This document shows positions 20,625-33,600 of a stretch of 60,000 nt of DNA, one piece after another. The notes beneath the pieces were generated by a model. It ran no database searches. It saw only the letters and a list, made by a program, of their open reading frames with translations, and was not told the origin of the DNA. Origin of the DNA: Nematostella vectensis (taxonomy: Eukaryota; Cnidaria; Anthozoa; Actiniaria; Edwardsiidae); contig NC_064040.1 of NCBI RefSeq assembly GCF_932526225.1, positions 14,878,494 to 14,938,493 of the forward strand, given 5' to 3'. Positions within the stretch are counted from its first letter, which is position 1; each line of letters starts with the position of its first letter. A program made the translations under genes and the position numbers.

Positions 20625-20723
20625 TAGGCCAATATCACAGAAACGTTCCTTTCGCTCATTCCATGCTTGCATGCATACGTGAAACTTTTTAAAATTAGGT
20701 CTTCTACGTCGAGAAAACATTAG
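20625..20723. repeat. Diverged satellite fragment
   Basis: Resembles the monomer stretch 24408-24530 (aggccaatatc, gcatgcatacgtgaa, cgtcgagaaaacat), with many substitutions and deletions. It is the outermost trace of the satellite. Confidence 0.65.
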
Positions 20724-20765
20724 TTTGTTCGTTCGTTCGTTTGTTCGTTAGTTAGTTAGTTAATT
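20724..20765. repeat. GTTC/GTTA microsatellite
   Basis: Short imperfect tetranucleotide run: gttcgttcgttcgtttgttc followed by gttagttagttagttaa. Confidence 0.85.
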
Positions 20766-20774
20766 TTATAAACA

Positions 20775-21119
20775 GGGTTTGAAGGTACTAACGTGCAATA
20801 TATCTCACTTTGAAAGATGTCTAGAATGTCACACGGCAAAGAATGTATGTTTTTCCAACCTTTCTGGTAAGTATCTAAGCAAAAACTATTAGCGTTCATT
20901 ACAGAAGTCAAAGTTCAACAATTTATTGAGATAGTGACCTTTCGAAATATTTAGTTATACTCCAGCCTTGACAAGCTTGACAAGCTCTCTGTTGTTACTA
21001 ACTATTTAAAGATATGTCAGGTGAGGTATTTAACTTTAGACAGGCCAATATCTCAGAAACGCGCCTTTCAAATCAAATCAGCACTCACTCCATATTTGCA
21101 TGCGTCCGTGAACCTTCTT
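20775..21119. repeat. Diverged satellite monomer, left part
   Basis: Aligns with 24057-24485 of the array (gggtttgaaggtactaac to gcatgcgtccgtgaa), with substitutions and an internal deletion. Interrupted at 21120 by the 1.96-kb element; monomer sequence resumes near 23100. Confidence 0.8.
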
Positions 21120-21735
21120 AGCGGAGCCAGCGCGGAGCCCCATAGGTATAGAAATGGTCTATAACTAGGCGACTCAGTTTTTGTGGTCAATGACGTCATT
21201 GTCACAAGCTGCCATCCATCCATCCAGCCAGCCAGCCATCCAGCCAGCCGCGATCTGTCTCGGCACATGCCTCCAGAGCGCGCAAAACAATATGGCGGAT
21301 GAGTATTTCTGCCCCTCTCAAAAACACACGAAACTGACTGCAGAAAAGCCAAGAATTGTCGAAAAAGAAGTGCTTGAAAACAATCATTCGGGGGAATGCT
21401 AACCACGGATATGAACTTGTCTAATTATGTGCAAAAGACTGTGTAAAAGCATGGTTGAAAGTTTTGAAGAGTCAAGTTTTGTGCTTGAGTCAAGGTCAGC
21501 TGAATGTCAGAGTAAGCCACAAAATGAAGAAAGAAAAAACAAGCTAATTTTATGGACAACTTCTCCGACAAGTGCTCCTATGTATTTGTCTTTGCACTGG
21601 CAGACGTAGGTAGGTTAGCGTATTGTATTAAAGTACTAAGCGGAACGATGTTTCGGAGTTGTTTTGTTTTCAAACTTTGAACACCTTTTTCATTGTTGAA
21701 TTTAATTTATACTTTAAGTACTTAAAGCCGCATTG

Positions 21736-21967
21736 TCACCAGCTTACTTCCGGTCGATTACCTAACAATATCCGTATCCGATGATTTTTAACGGAAAACA
21801 CGAAAAATATTTCAAAATATAGAAAGCAGTGTGTCTATTGGAAGTTTCTTTGAGGATGTGACTGCTAATTTAGAGCGGATGGCCAGTTAAATATTTCGGA
21901 TTCGAATAGATTCTTTTGATTTTTAACGGCTGAGGTTTCCGTCGGACTTCCGGAAGTAAACTGGTGA
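21736..21967. repeat. Nested inverted repeat (MITE-like)
   Basis: TCACCAGCTTACTTCCGG at 21736-21753 is matched, with one mismatch, by its reverse complement at 21950-21967. The inside has the direct repeat gatttttaacgg (about 21781 and 21918). It looks like a small foldback element within the larger one; ends and target duplication are not clear. Confidence 0.55.
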
Positions 21968-22862
21968 AAAAAATGAAACAGAGTTATAAAAGTAAAAAAC
22001 CTAGTTTTTTTTCCAAGTTAGCCTGACAGGTTCTTGTATGATGTGTGGTAAATGACATTTAGGCTATTTAGGTTCATAAATAGTCTCTTGCTATTACAAT
22101 GACTCATGGTAAAGTAATTGAGGTAGTAAGTTAATCATAAAAAACAAAAACAGGTCTCCTATATGATCTTTTAAGATCATACTTAAAACTATTTAGAAAT
22201 CAATTTTCCTAATTCAACCTATTTCAAATTATAGGCTAAATAGATGCTTATAAAAAGGATTCTAATTTGATAATTTTAGGTTAACAGGTTCATTCTAGGT
22301 TCTTATATGTGGTTCTTAATTGTATAATAAAATAATGTACTCAGAATTTTTTAAATTAAATTGGAGTGCTTTTAATCCAGCCTTAGCAAAGTTACATTCT
22401 AAAGCACAAGAGAGAAAGTTAATAAAGATATTTTTCCAATATTTGAATTGCTTACTTTAAAACTTACACAAGAGAAAGAAAATGATAAAGCCCTATCTTT
22501 GCAAGTTAAGTAAAGTAATTTAAAAAAGTAAAAGGAATTGGGACAGTACAGGTAGGAAATGAGTACTTTTACCTCAAATCCACTATGATAGTGTGATTTG
22601 ATGATATACTTATTAATGTATAGGAATTTGATATGTATTTGTTTATTGTTTTTAATTTTAAAGAGAATAAAATAGCACCCAGTTTTTTGTGAGGAACTTT
22701 AATTGATCCTCGTTTTAAAATAAATATGACCTCCCTTCACACCTGAAAGACTTCCCTGTTAATCAAAGCATAAATTTATTTTGCTAATTTTGCTGTATCA
22801 GTTGTCTATCAAGTATAGTTTAGTTAATAATATCCTTAGTATTGTCAATAAATAATTTTTTT

Positions 22863-22893
22863 ACCTAGAACAAAAAACATATTTGTTCTAGGT
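22863..22893. repeat. 12-bp perfect hairpin
   Basis: acctagaacaaa (22863-22874), 7-nt loop, tttgttctaggt (22882-22893). No U-run follows directly; function unknown. Confidence 0.8.
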
Positions 22894-23099
22894 ATTCCCT
22901 AGGAGGATTGGGAGGACACCTTATAATAATAATTGCAGTATTTATAGAACATGCAATCTTTATATGTTTTACATATGGTGCCTTTTTGTGGGTGGTGGAA
23001 CATGATGCATAATGAAAGTGCAGGGAAGGGGGTTCTACACAAGTTTATGCTGAAAAAAGTCATGCTGGCTCCGCTTTTAGGCAGTGCCTAAATCTATAT

Positions 23100-24620
23100 A
23101 TTAGTTTTTAAAAGCATGTCTTAGGTCGAGAAAACATCACAACAGTAGGTAGAGCACTTGGTGATGATTGCCGCGTGATGTTACAAAAAAGGGATATATA
23201 TCTACTTCTATGTAGTACTAAAGTATATGACCGTACTAACAATTTTGCAAAACGAATAAGCTATTTGATATTTCACGTGAATACTCAGGATCTTACAAAC
23301 TTCCTCGAGGCACCTTGAGTAATACACCTAATGCATGATGTGATGATTGCCGCGTGATGTTACCATTGTCTATTTAAAGGGGAGCAATAACAAAAGGAGA
23401 GGTTGATCGGTTAAGCCCATCAATCAAACGCTTTTGATGAAGCACCCTCGAGGCACCTCGAATGTTGTCTACATCTATGTGGAGCTCCAGTCTATGGCTG
23501 TACTAACAATGTTGCAAAACGAATATGCTCTCCAGCCTCTTATTGATGGGGTTGGAGGTAATAACCTTGAAGCAGATTTTGCAAAATACCTAGAACGTCA
23601 TTCAGCGAATAATTTATGCTTTTTCAGCCGTTTTGGTATTTAGCTGCGCAAAACCATTATATGGATCATTAAAGAAGTCAAAGTTCAACAACTTCTTAAG
23701 AAACTGTCGAGTATTCAAATTAAAGTTATGACAGATCTTTTGTATGTTTTTTAAAATCTATATCATGATACTCTTGATTGTGTAGCTGGTTGAGTAAGGT
23801 TAGCTAAATACTTTACTTTACTTTACAATTACATACTTTGCAATCAATATAGCATATTCAAAGTAGTAAAATAGATAGAATATTTGTTGGTTCTTTCCCT
23901 TTTATGCAAGATATAGTGAAGGCATAGAAATCAAATGCCAGAAAAGAAGAACTTATATCGATAAAGCTCGGACTTGGCTATTCAACAGCTCCCAATCATT
24001 CAATTGCCGTGGTCTACAAAATACGAGCGACATCCATTGTATTTAGATTTTTTTGAGGGTTTGAAGGTACTAACAGTGCAATATATCACACTTTGAAAGA
24101 TGTCTAGAACATCACACGACAAAGAATGTTTGCGTTTTCAACCTTTGGTATCTAGGTAAAAACTATTAGCGTTCATAAAAAGAGTCAAAGTTCAACAACT
24201 TATTGAGATAGTGACATTTCAAAATATTTAGACTTAAAACAAGTTTGCATTGGTATATCCAGGTTAAAATCCGATGAGTATGACCGATCTATTGTACGTT
24301 TATCATTATAGAAGACGATTTCAATATCATGATAGTCTTGACAAGCCTTATTTTTCTGTTATTCCCAGCTATTCTAAGATATGTCAGGTGTGGAATTTAA
24401 GTTTAGACAGACCAATATCTCAAAAACGCGCCTTTCAAATCAAACAGCACTCATTCCATATTTGCATGCGTCCGTGAAGTTTCTTTTAAACTGTATAAAG
24501 TTTTAAAAAAATTAGATCTTACGTCGAGAAAACACCCCAACAGTAGGCAGAACACTTGGGTGTGACTACTCCGATACTTTAAGTCTGAATCTGGACGATA
24601 GGGAATATGAGGGGGTTGGC
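23100..24620. repeat. Transitional satellite monomer at array edge
   Basis: Same order as the array monomer, but short. It lacks the 589-bp block present at 24922-25510 (junction at 23363/23364) and a block of about 165 bp containing one copy of an internal duplication. From 23640 on it is close to the array type, with scattered differences up to about 24,620. A 69-codon open frame at 23434-23643 is closed by an early TAG in all array monomers. Confidence 0.85.
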
Positions 24621-27600
24621 CCAATAAAAAAACATTGGTATCGAACTCTTGGCAATGCGTGAATACTCAGGATCTTACAAACTTCCTCGAGGCACCTTGA
24701 GTAATACACCTAATGCTTGATGTGATGATTGCCGCGTGATGTTACAAAACAGGGATATTTATATCTACTTCTATGTAGTACTAAAGTATATGACCGTACT
24801 AACAATTTTGCAAAACGAATGAGCTATTTGATATTTCACGTGAATACTCAGGATCTTACAAACTTCCTCGAGGCACCTTGAGTAATACACCTAATGCATG
24901 ATGTTTGCCGCGTGATGTTACAAGTATATGACTGTACTAACAATTTTGCAAAACGAATGAGCTATTTGATATTTCATTTAGAGTGCGCTACTCAAAGGAA
25001 AAATGTTCATTTAGCCTCCCCTCCCCTCGTTTCTTCCACCAGCTTCACATGCTTCAAACACAACAGCAATTTAGTTCCTATTTGAGATCCATTGTTAAGA
25101 GCACAGTCTTGACGGTAGTTTCTTGGTATTACTGAGCACCAGCACCAAAAACGCAATGGAACAAAAGCCAAAAACAAAGATCTTAGAACGAGACAATGGA
25201 ATAGAGTACAAAGGCCTTGAGCACCAAAAACATAGCTCTCCGTAACACCAAGAAATACCCGTCTTGACAGTCGTAGTGAAAGTTTAGATATCTCGTTCTT
25301 ATGACTGCCCGATGGAATCTTGTTGTCATGCAAAGTTTAACTCAATAATTAAAGGCTAATAATGCGGCGCTACCTACTGAGTCACACAAGAATCTGTTCC
25401 CATCCAGGCTAATAAAAACAAGTAATCGTGATATTCCCAATTAAATATGATCAACAAAGCATCAGACTATATTTGTGGATGGTTATTTTTGAAGTTTCTT
25501 GCACATAAACCATTGTCTATTTAAAGGTGAGCAATAACAAAAGGAGAGGTTGATCGGTTAAGCCCATCAATCAAACGCTTTGATGAAACACCCTCGAGGC
25601 ACCTCGAATGTTATCTACATCTATGTGGAGCTCGAGTCTATGGCTGTACTAACAATGTTGCAAAACGAATATGCCCTCCAGCCTCTTATTGATGGGATTG
25701 GAGGTAATTAGCTTGAAGCATAATTTGCAAAATCCCTAGAATGGTTTTCAGCAAATAATTTATGCTTTTTCAGCCGTTTTGGTATTTAGCTGCGCAAAAC
25801 CATCATATGGATCATTAAAGAAGTCAAAGTTCAACAACTTCTTAAGAAACTGTCGAGTATTCAAATTAAAGTTATGACAGATCTTTTGTATGTTTTTTAA
25901 AATCTATATCATGATACTCTTGATTGTGTAGCTGGTTGTGTAAGGTTAGCTAAATACTTTACTTTACAATTACATACTTTGCAATCAATATAGCATATTC
26001 AAAGTAGTAAAATAGATAGAATATTTGTTGGTTCTTTCCCTTTTATGCAAGATATAGTGAAGGCATAGAAATCAAATGCCAGAAAAGAAGAACTTATATC
26101 GATAAAGCTCGGACTTGCCTATTCAACAGCTCCCAATCATTCAATTGCCGTGGTCTACAAAATACGAGCGACATCCATTGTATTTAGATTTTTTTGAGGG
26201 TTTGAAGGTACTAACAGTGCAATATATCACACTTTGAAAGATGTCTAGAACATCACACGACAAAGAATGTTTGCGTTTTCAACCTTTGGTATCTAGGTAA
26301 AAACTATTAGCGTTCATAAAAAGAGTCAAAGTTCAACAACTTATTGAGATAGTGACATTTCAAAATATTTAGACTTAAAACAAGTTTGCATTAGTATATC
26401 CAGGTTAAAATCCGATGAGTATGACCGATCTATTGTACGTTTATCATTATAGAAGACGATTTCAATATCATGATAGTCTTGACAAGCCTTATTTTTCTGT
26501 TATTCCCAGCTATTCTAAGATATGTCAGGTGTGGAATTTAAGTTTAGACAGGCCAATATCTCAAAAACGCGCCTTTCAAATCAAACAGCACTCATTCCAT
26601 ATTTGCATGCGTCCGTGAAGTTTCTTTTATATTTTCTAAAGTTTAAAAAAAAATTAGATCTTACGTCGAGAAAACACCCCAACAGTAGGCAGAACACTTG
26701 GGTGTGACTACTCCGATACTTTAAGTCTGAATCTGGACGGTAGGGAATATTAGGGGGTTGGCCCAATAAAAAAACATTGGTATCGAACTCTTGGCAATGC
26801 GTGAATACTCAGGATCTTACAAACTTCCTCGAGGCACCTTGAGTAATACACCTAATGCTTGATGTGATGATTGCCGCGTGATGTTACAAAACAGGGATAT
26901 TTATATCTACTTCTATGTAGTACTAAAGTATATGACCGTACTAACAATTTTGCAAAACGAATGAGCTATTTGATATTTCACGTGAATACTCAGGATCTTA
27001 CAAACTTCCTCGAGGCACCTTGAGTAATACACCTAATGCATGATGTTTGCCGCGTGATGTTACAAGTATATGACTGTACTAACAATTTTGCAAAACGAAT
27101 GAGCTATTTGATATTTCATTTAGAGTGCGCTACTCAAAGGAAAAATGTTCATTTAGCCTCCCCTCCCCTCGTTTCTTCCACCAGCTTCACATGCTTCAAA
27201 CACAACAGCAATTTAGTTCCTATTTGAGATCCATTGTTAAGAGCACAGTCTTGACGGTAGTTTCTTGGTATTACTGAGCACCAGCACCAAAAACGCAATG
27301 GAACAAAAGCCAAAAACAAAGATCTTAGAACGAGACAATGGAATAGAGTACAAAGGCCTTGAGCACCAAAAACATAGCTCTCCGTAACACCAAGAAATAC
27401 CCGTCGTGACAGTCGTAGTGAAAGTTTAGATATCTCGTTCTTATGACTGCCCGATGGAATCTTGTTGTCATGCAAAGTTTAACTCAATAATTAAAGGCTA
27501 ATAATGCGGCGCTACCTACTGAGTCACACAAGAATCTGTTCCCATCCAGGCTAATAAAAACAAGTAATCGTGATATTCCCAATTAAATATGATCAACAAA

Positions 27601-30600
27601 GCATCAGACTATATTTGTGGATGGTTATTTTTGAAGTTTCTTGCACATAAACCATTGTCTATTTAAAGGTGAGCAATAACAAAAGGAGAGGTTGATCGGT
27701 TAAGCCCATCAATCAAACGCTTTGATGAAACACCCTCGAGGCACCTCGAATGTTATCTACATCTATGTGGAGCTCGAGTCTATGGCTGTACTAACAATGT
27801 TGCAAAACGAATATGCCCTCCAGCCTCTTATTGATGGGATTGGAGGTAATTAGCTTGAAGCATAATTTGCAAAATCCCTAGAATGGTTTTCAGCAAATAA
27901 TTTATGCTTTTTCAGCCGTTTTGGTATTTAGCTGCGCAAAACCATCATATGGATCATTAAAGAAGTCAAAGTTCAACAACTTCTTAAGAAACTGTCGAGT
28001 ATTCAAATTAAAGTTATGACAGATCTTTTGTATGTTTTTTAAAATCTATATCATGATACTCTTGATTGTGTAGCTGGTTGTGTAAGGTTAGCTAAATACT
28101 TTACTTTACAATTACATACTTTGCAATCAATATAGCATATTCAAAGTAGTAAAATAGATAGAATATTTGTTGGTTCTTTCCCTTTTATGCAAGATATAGT
28201 GAAGGCATAGAAATCAAATGCCAGAAAAGCAGAACTTATATCGATAAAGCTCGGACTTGCCTATTCAACAGCTCCCAATCATTCAATTGCCGTGGTCTAC
28301 AAAATACGAGCGACATCCATTGTATTTAGATTTTTTTGAGGGTTTGAAGGTACTAACAGTGCAATATATCACACTTTGAAAGATGTCTAGAACATCACAC
28401 GACAAAGAATGTTTGCGTTTTCAACCTTTGGTATCTAGGTAAAAACTATTAGCGTTCATAAAAAGAGTCAAAGTTCAACAACTTATTGAGATAGTGACAT
28501 TTCAAAATATTTAGACTTAAAACAAGTTTGCATTAGTATATCCAGGTTAAAATCCGATGAGTATGACCGATCTATTGTACGTTTATCATTATAGAAGACG
28601 ATTTCAATATCATGATAGTCTTGACAAGCCTTATTTTTCTGTTATTCCCAGCTATTCTAAGATATGTCAGGTGTGGAATTTAAGTTTAGACAGGCCAATA
28701 TCTCAAAAACGCGCCTTTCAAATCAAACAGCACTCATTCCATATTTGCATGCGTCCGTGAAGTTTCTTTTATATTTTCTAAAGTTTAAAAAAAAAATTAG
28801 ATCTTACGTCGAGAAAACACCCCAACAGTAGGCAGAACACTTGGGTGTGACTACTCCGATACTTTAAGTCTGAATCTGGACGGTAGGGAATATTAGGGGG
28901 TTGGCCCAATAAAAAAACATTGGTATCGAACTCTTGGCAATGCGTGAATACTCAGGATCTTACAAACTTCCTCGAGGCACCTTGAGTAATACACCTAATG
29001 CTTGATGTGATGATTGCCGCGTGATGTTACAAAACAGGGATATTTATATCTACTTCTATGTAGTACTAAAGTATATGACCGTACTAACAATTTTGCAAAA
29101 CGAATGAGCTATTTGATATTTCACGTGAATACTCAGGATCTTACAAACTTCCTCGAGGCACCTTGAGTAATACACCTAATGCATGATGTTTGCCGCGTGA
29201 TGTTACAAGTATATGACTGTACTAACAATTTTGCAAAACGAATGAGCTATTTGATATTTCATTTAGAGTGCGCTACTCAAAGGAAAAATGTTCATTTAGC
29301 CTCCCCTCCCCTCGTTTCTTCCACCAGCTTCACATGCTTCAAACACAACAGCAATTTAGTTCCTATTTGAGATCCATTGTTAAGAGCACAGTCTTGACGG
29401 TAGTTTCTTGGTATTACTGAGCACCAGCACCAAAAACGCAATGGAACAAAAGCCAAAAACAAAGATCTTAGAACGAGACAATGGAATAGAGTACAAAGGC
29501 CTTGAGCACCAAAAACATAGCTCTCCGTAACACCAAGAAATACCCGTCTTGACAGTCGTAGTGAAAGTTTAGATATCTCGTTCTTATGACTGCCCGATGG
29601 AATCTTGTTGTCATGCAAAGTTTAACTCAATAATTAAAGGCTAATAATGCGGCGCTACCTACTGAGTCACACAAGAATCTGTTCCCATCCAGGCTAATAA
29701 AAACAAGTAATCGTGATATTCCCAATTAAATATGATCAACAAAGCATCAGACTATATTTGTGGATGGTTATTTTTGAAGTTTCTTGCACATAAACCATTG
29801 TCTATTTAAAGGTGAGCAATAACAAAAGGAGAGGTTGATCGGTTAAGCCCATCAATCAAACGCTTTGATGAAACACCCTCGAGGCACCTCGAATGTTATC
29901 TACATCTATGTGGAGCTCGAGTCTATGGCTGTACTAACAATGTTGCAAAACGAATATGCCCTCCAGCCTCTTATTGATGGGATTGGAGGTAATTAGCTTG
30001 AAGCATAATTTGCAAAATCCCTAGAATGGTTTTCAGCAAATAATTTATGCTTTTTCAGCCGTTTTGGTATTTAGCTGCGCAAAACCATCATATGGATCAT
30101 TAAAGAAGTCAAAGTTCAACAACTTCTTAAGAAACTGTCGAGTATTCAAATTAAAGTTATGACAGATCTTTTGTATGTTTTTTAAAATCTATATCATGAT
30201 ACTCTTGATTGTGTAGCTGGTTGTGTAAGGTTAGCTAAATACTTTACTTTACAATTACATACTTTGCAATCAATATAGCATATTCAAAGTAGTAAAATAG
30301 ATAGAATATTTGTTGGTTCTTTCCCTTTTATGCAAGATATAGTGAAGGCATAGAAATCAAATGCCAGAAAAGCAGAACTTATATCGATAAAGCTCGGACT
30401 TGCCTATTCAACAGCTCCCAATCATTCAATTGCCGTGGTCTACAAAATACGAGCGACATCCATTGTATTTAGATTTTTTTGAGGGTTTGAAGGTACTAAC
30501 AGTGCAATATATCACACTTTGAAAGATGTCTAGAACATCACACGACAAAGAATGTTTGCGTTTTCAACCTTTGGTATCTAGGTAAAAACTATTAGCGTTC

Positions 30601-33600
30601 ATAAAAAGAGTCAAAGTTCAACAACTTATTGAGATAGTGACATTTCAAAATATTTAGACTTAAAACAAGTTTGCATTAGTATATCCAGGTTAAAATCCGA
30701 TGAGTATGACCGATCTATTGTACGTTTATCATTATAGAAGACGATTTCAATATCATGATAGTCTTGACAAGCCTTATTTTTCTGTTATTCCCAGCTATTC
30801 TAAGATATGTCAGGTGTGGAATTTAAGTTTAGACAGGCCAATATCTCAAAAACGCGCCTTTCAAATCAAACAGCACTCATTCCATATTTGCATGCGTCCG
30901 TGAAGTTTCTTTTATATTTTCTAAAGTTTAAAAAAAAAATTAGATCTTACGTCGAGAAAACACCCCAACAGTAGGCAGAACACTTGGGTGTGACTACTCC
31001 GATACTTTAAGTCTGAATCTGGACGGTAGGGAATATTAGGGGGTTGGCCCAATAAAAAAACATTGGTATCGAACTCTTGGCAATGCGTGAATACTCAGGA
31101 TCTTACAAACTTCCTCGAGGCACCTTGAGTAATACACCTAATGCTTGATGTGATGATTGCCGCGTGATGTTACAAAACAGGGATATTTATATCTACTTCT
31201 ATGTAGTACTAAAGTATATGACCGTACTAACAATTTTGCAAAACGAATGAGCTATTTGATATTTCACGTGAATACTCAGGATCTTACAAACTTCCTCGAG
31301 GCACCTTGAGTAATACACCTAATGCATGATGTTTGCCGCGTGATGTTACAAGTATATGACTGTACTAACAATTTTGCAAAACGAATGAGCTATTTGATAT
31401 TTCATTTAGAGTGCGCTACTCAAAGGAAAAATGTTCATTTAGCCTCCCCTCCCCTCGTTTCTTCCACCAGCTTCACATGCTTCAAACACAACAGCAATTT
31501 AGTTCCTATTTGAGATCCATTGTTAAGAGCACAGTCTTGACGGTAGTTTCTTGGTATTACTGAGCACCAGCACCAAAAACGCAATGGAACAAAAGCCAAA
31601 AACAAAGATCTTAGAACGAGACAATGGAATAGAGTACAAAGGCCTTGAGCACCAAAAACATAGCTCTCCGTAACACCAAGAAATACCCGTCTTGACAGTC
31701 GTAGTGAAAGTTTAGATATCTCGTTCTTATGACTGCCCGATGGAATCTTGTTGTCATGCAAAGTTTAACTCAATAATTAAAGGCTAATAATGCGGCGCTA
31801 CCTACTGAGTCACACAAGAATCTGTTCCCATCCAGGCTAATAAAAACAAGTAATCGTGATATTCCCAATTAAATATGATCAACAAAGCATCAGACTATAT
31901 TTGTGGATGGTTATTTTTGAAGTTTCTTGCACATAAACCATTGTCTATTTAAAGGTGAGCAATAACAAAAGGAGAGGTTGATCGGTTAAGCCCATCAATC
32001 AAACGCTTTGATGAAACACCCTCGAGGCACCTCGAATGTTATCTACATCTATGTGGAGCTCGAGTCTATGGCTGTACTAACAATGTTGCAAAACGAATAT
32101 GCCCTCCAGCCTCTTATTGATGGGATTGGAGGTAATTAGCTTGAAGCATAATTTGCAAAATCCCTAGAATGGTTTTCAGCAAATAATTTATGCTTTTTCA
32201 GCCGTTTTGGTATTTAGCTGCGCAAAACCATCATATGGATCATTAAAGAAGTCAAAGTTCAACAACTTCTTAAGAAACTGTCGAGTATTCAAATTAAAGT
32301 TATGACAGATCTTTTGTATGTTTTTTAAAATCTATATCATGATACTCTTGATTGTGTAGCTGGTTGTGTAAGGTTAGCTAAATACTTTACTTTACAATTA
32401 CATACTTTGCAATCAATATAGCATATTCAAAGTAGTAAAATAGATAGAATATTTGTTGGTTCTTTCCCTTTTATGCAAGATATAGTGAAGGCATAGAAAT
32501 CAAATGCCAGAAAAGAAGAACTTATATCGATAAAGCTCGGACTTGCCTATTCAACAGCTCCCAATCATTCAATTGCCGTGGTCTACAAAATACGAGCGAC
32601 ATCCATTGTATTTAGATTTTTTTGAGGGTTTGAAGGTACTAACAGTGCAATATATCACACTTTGAAAGATGTCTAGAACATCACACGACAAAGAATGTTT
32701 GCGTTTTCAACCTTTGGTATCTAGGTAAAAACTATTAGCGTTCATAAAAAGAGTCAAAGTTCAACAACTTATTGAGATAGTGACATTTCAAAATATTTAG
32801 ACTTAAAACAAGTTTGCATTAGTATATCCAGGTTAAAATCCGATGAGTATGACCGATCTATTGTACGTTTATCATTATAGAAGACGATTTCAATATCATG
32901 ATAGTCTTGACAAGCCTTATTTTTCTGTTATTCCCAGCTATTCTAAGATATGTCAGGTGTGGAATTTAAGTTTAGACAGGCCAATATCTCAAAAACGCGC
33001 CTTTCAAATCAAACAGCACTCATTCCATATTTGCATGCGTCCGTGAAGTTTCTTTTATATTTTCTAAAGTTTAAAAAAAAAATTAGATCTTACGTCGAGA
33101 AAACACCCCAACAGTAGGCAGAACACTTGGGTGTGACTACTCCGATACTTTAAGTCTGAATCTGGACGGTAGGGAATATTAGGGGGTTGGCCCAATAAAA
33201 AAACATTGGTATCGAACTCTTGGCAATGCGTGAATACTCAGGATCTTACAAACTTCCTCGAGGCACCTTGAGTAATACACCTAATGCTTGATGTGATGAT
33301 TGCCGCGTGATGTTACAAAACAGGGATATTTATATCTACTTCTATGTAGTACTAAAGTATATGACCGTACTAACAATTTTGCAAAACGAATGAGCTATTT
33401 GATATTTCACGTGAATACTCAGGATCTTACAAACTTCCTCGAGGCACCTTGAGTAATACACCTAATGCATGATGTTTGCCGCGTGATGTTACAAGTATAT
33501 GACTGTACTAACAATTTTGCAAAACGAATGAGCTATTTGATATTTCATTTAGAGTGCGCTACTCAAAGGAAAAATGTTCATTTAGCCTCCCCTCCCCTCG

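Larger units (their letters stand above)
21120..23075. mobile_element. 1.96-kb element with 12-bp inverted ends inside a satellite monomer
   Basis: AGCGGAGCCAGC at 21120-21131 and its reverse complement at 23064-23075 bound a segment that splits an edge monomer. No clear target duplication is visible, so the true ends may lie a few bases away. It contains a CATC/CAGC microsatellite (about 21210-21250), two short plus-strand open frames (ATG at 21291 starting MADEYFCPSQK; ATG at 21427 starting MCKRLCKS) that I do not recognise, a nested inverted repeat (21736-21967) and an AT-rich right half. No transposase seen; if it is a DNA transposon it is non-autonomous. Confidence 0.55.

Noticed and set aside
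24274-24477. 67-, 63- and 108/112-codon open frames repeated in every satellite monomer
   Set aside because: They recur only because the DNA is nearly identical. One changes length by a single upstream variant (gtttaac/gttgaac). No domain or signal for translation is visible.
24640-24665. Minus-strand B-box-like agttcgatacc followed by a T-run as a tRNA or Pol III gene
   Set aside because: No matching A box at the right distance and no cloverleaf can be drawn.
24796-24960. TACTAAC motifs as intron branch points in the satellite
   Set aside because: The motif recurs as part of the sub-repeat, with no consistent donor and acceptor around it.
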